DNA from: Flammeovirgaceae bacterium UBA2371
GTDB lineage: Bacteria > Bacteroidota > Bacteroidia > Cytophagales > Cyclobacteriaceae
Assembly (NCBI GenBank): GCA_002345965.1
Contig: DDTF01000023.1
Location: 299 to 16,785, forward strand
Length of the DNA stretch: 16,487 nucleotides
Reading direction: 5' to 3'
The notes under the pieces were generated by a model, which searched no databases, was not told the DNA's origin, and was given only the letters and a program-made list of their open reading frames with translations. The position numbers and the translations under genes were made by a program. Every line of letters starts with the position of its first letter. The first letter of the stretch is position 1. Shown here one piece after another: positions 14,907 to 16,487 of this stretch.

Positions 14907-16487
14907 TTACAGGGCTCCCTCTTTTATTTCATCCACCACAGTAGGATCAAGTAGCGTAGACACATCGCCCAAATTAGAAGTATCTCCTTCAGCGATCTTC
15001 CTTAATATTCTGCGCATGATTTTTCCGGACCGTGTTTTGGGTAATCCACTTACAAATTGGATTTTATCTGGTTTGGCTATCGGCCCGATGATCTTAGCAA
15101 CGGTTTCAATAATCTCCCCCCGCAAATGATCTTCTTCACGTGGTTTATCATAGCAAATTACAAACGCATAAACACCTTGACCCTTTACATCATGGGGGTA
15201 TCCCACCACCGCTGTTTCACATACCGCTGAGTGTTCGTCAATGGCACTTTCAATTTCAGCCGTTCCCAGATTATGACCAGAGACAATGATAATGTCATCC
15301 ACCCGTCCTGTAATCCGGTAATACCCTTCTTCATCCCGTTTGCACCCATCTCCGGTAAAGTATTTGCCTGGGAACGTGGAGAAATAGGTGTCTTTAAATC
15401 GTTGATGATCGCCATAAATGGTACGCGCCATGGAAGGCCATGGAAATTGGATGGCCAAACGCCCCTCCACCTTGTTACCAGTCACTTCCAACCCACCCTC
15501 ATTCATAATAACAGGCTGAATTCCCGGTAAAGGAAATGTAGCAAAGCCAGGCTTCGTCTTAGTAACATTGGCAATTGGAGATAGCATAAACCCGCCTGTT
15601 TCTGTTTGCCAATAGGTATCTACAATAGGGCATCTGCCTTTACCAATATGTTTATCGTACCAATGCCATGCTTCCTCGTTGATGGGCTCACCTACCGTAC
15701 CCAGCACTTGAAGGGTGGACAAGTCACTGTTATCCACAAAACTCAACGGTGCCTTTTCCAATGCGCGTATGGCCGTTGGTGCGGTATAAAAAATATTCAC
15801 TTTGTGCCGTTCCACTACCTGCCAAAACCTTGACCAATCCGGCCAGGAAGGAACTCCTTCAAACATTATGGTGGTAGCTCCTGCGGAAAGTGGTCCGTAG
15901 ATGATGTAAGAATGGCCTGTAATCCATCCTATGTCCGCTGTACACCAGTAAACCTGCCCCTCTTTGTATTGGAAAGCAGTTCTAAATGAATAATCGGTAT
16001 ACACCATATAACCACCAATCGTATGCACCATTCCCTTAGGCCGGCCAGTAGATCCAGACGTGTAGAGGATAAACAACAGATCCTCTGCATCCATCTCTTC
16101 AGCTTCGCAAGTAGTATTCGCTTTTTCAAATTCTGATTGCCATGATAAATCACGTCCATATATCATAGGAGGCTCTGAACCAATATGATTTACTACCACC
16201 ACTTTCTCTACATCAGGGCACTCTGTCAGTGCTTCATCCACTATGCCCTTCAAATCGATTGTTTTGGCACCTCGATACCCTCCATCCGCTGTCAACACGA
16301 TTTTACAACCGGCATTGGTTATGCGGTCTACCAGAGAGCGAGAAGAGAATCCAGCAAAAACTACAGAATGGACAGCGCCTATTCGTGCACATGCCAGCAT
16401 AGCATATGCCAATTCCGGAATCATAGGCAAGTAAATGCAAACTCGATCTCCCTTTTTTACACCAAGACGCTTCAACATATTGGCAGT
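14907..16487 (-). CDS. acs: Acetyl-CoA synthetase (AMP-forming), 5' end outside the window
   Basis: The enzyme activates acetate to acetyl-CoA through acetyl-AMP, allowing acetate scavenging. The reading frame stays open to the window edge, so the Met at 16478 is internal; about 110-130 N-terminal residues are probably missing from a protein usually near 630-650 long. Numbered from that Met, the adenylate-forming motifs are YTSGSTGRPKGMVH (139-152), VGEPINEEAWHWY (262-274), YWQTETGG (289-296, the Trp that restricts the pocket to acetate), YFTGDG (373-378), GRVDDIIIVSGHNLGTAEIE (391-410), and PKTRSGKIMRRILRKIA (480-496). Lys486 of the last motif is the catalytic lysine that is reversibly acetylated in characterised homologues. 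The gene converges on nrdA across a shared terminator. Its promoter is outside the window. Confidence 0.97.
   Translation of the reverse strand, partial: TANMLKRLGVKKGDRVCIYLPMIPELAYAMLACARIGAVHSVVFAGFSSRSLVDRITNAGCKIVLTADGGYRGAKTIDLKGIVDEALTECPDVEKVVVVNHIGSEPPMIYGRDLSWQSEFEKANTTCEAEEMDAEDLLFILYTSGSTGRPKGMVHTIGGYMVYTDYSFRTAFQYKEGQVYWCTADIGWITGHSYIIYGPLSAGATTIMFEGVPSWPDWSRFWQVVERHKVNIFYTAPTAIRALEKAPLSFVDNSDLSTLQVLGTVGEPINEEAWHWYDKHIGKGRCPIVDTYWQTETGGFMLSPIANVTKTKPGFATFPLPGIQPVIMNEGGLEVTGNKVEGRLAIQFPWPSMARTIYGDHQRFKDTYFSTFPGKYFTGDGCKRDEEGYYRITGRVDDIIIVSGHNLGTAEIESAIDEHSAVCETAVVGYPHDVKGQGVYAFVICYDKPREEDHLRGEIIETVAKIIGPIAKPDKIQFVSGLPKTRSGKIMRRILRKIAEGDTSNLGDVSTLLDPTVVDEIKEGAL

Overview
The window reads as chromosomal DNA of a Bacteroidota member, probably of the Cytophagales/Cytophagia type. 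The evidence is a SusC/SusD outer-membrane pair, a periplasmic-propeller histidine kinase, Bacteroidota-type promoters (TTTG about 19 bases upstream of TAnnTTTG), start codons without Shine-Dalgarno sequences, and a eukaryote-like class Ia ribonucleotide reductase. No rRNA, tRNA, CRISPR array, transposase or integrase was seen.

Layout. (1) 1-10180, all minus strand: a sensor kinase gene, a NarL/LuxR-type response regulator gene overlapping it by 4 bases, a 248-base gap, then susC, susD and a lipoprotein gene of unknown family, packed 20 and 15 bases apart. This locus is bounded on both sides by intrinsic terminators with the same stem core. (2) 10232-10925, minus strand: the rplU-rpmA ribosomal protein operon with a canonical promoter and a strong terminator. 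(3) 10926-11372: about 450 bases of non-coding DNA between divergent rplU and nrdB, with several inverted repeats and a probable nrdB promoter. (4) 11373-14904, plus strand: nrdB-nrdA, the small and large subunits of aerobic class Ia ribonucleotide reductase, ending in a hairpin shared with the convergent next gene. (5) 14907-16487, minus strand: acetyl-CoA synthetase (acs), cut at its 5' end by the window edge.

How the genes work together. Regions 2, 4 and 5 are housekeeping: ribosome assembly, dNTP synthesis and acetate activation. Region 1 is the accessory part. A SusC/SusD uptake complex with an extra lipoprotein would import an unidentified ligand across the outer membrane. The adjacent two-component system, whose large periplasmic sensor probably detects that ligand or a breakdown product, would control it. 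No glycoside hydrolase, peptidase or other degradative enzyme is in the window, so the substrate cannot be named. The regulator differs from the classical single-chain hybrid (HTCS) regulators of Bacteroides glycan loci: kinase and receiver are separate proteins, and the DNA-binding domain is LuxR-type rather than AraC-type. I did not find a clearly novel system. The least explained items are the third lipoprotein, the structured gap upstream of susC, and the rplU/nrdB intergenic region.
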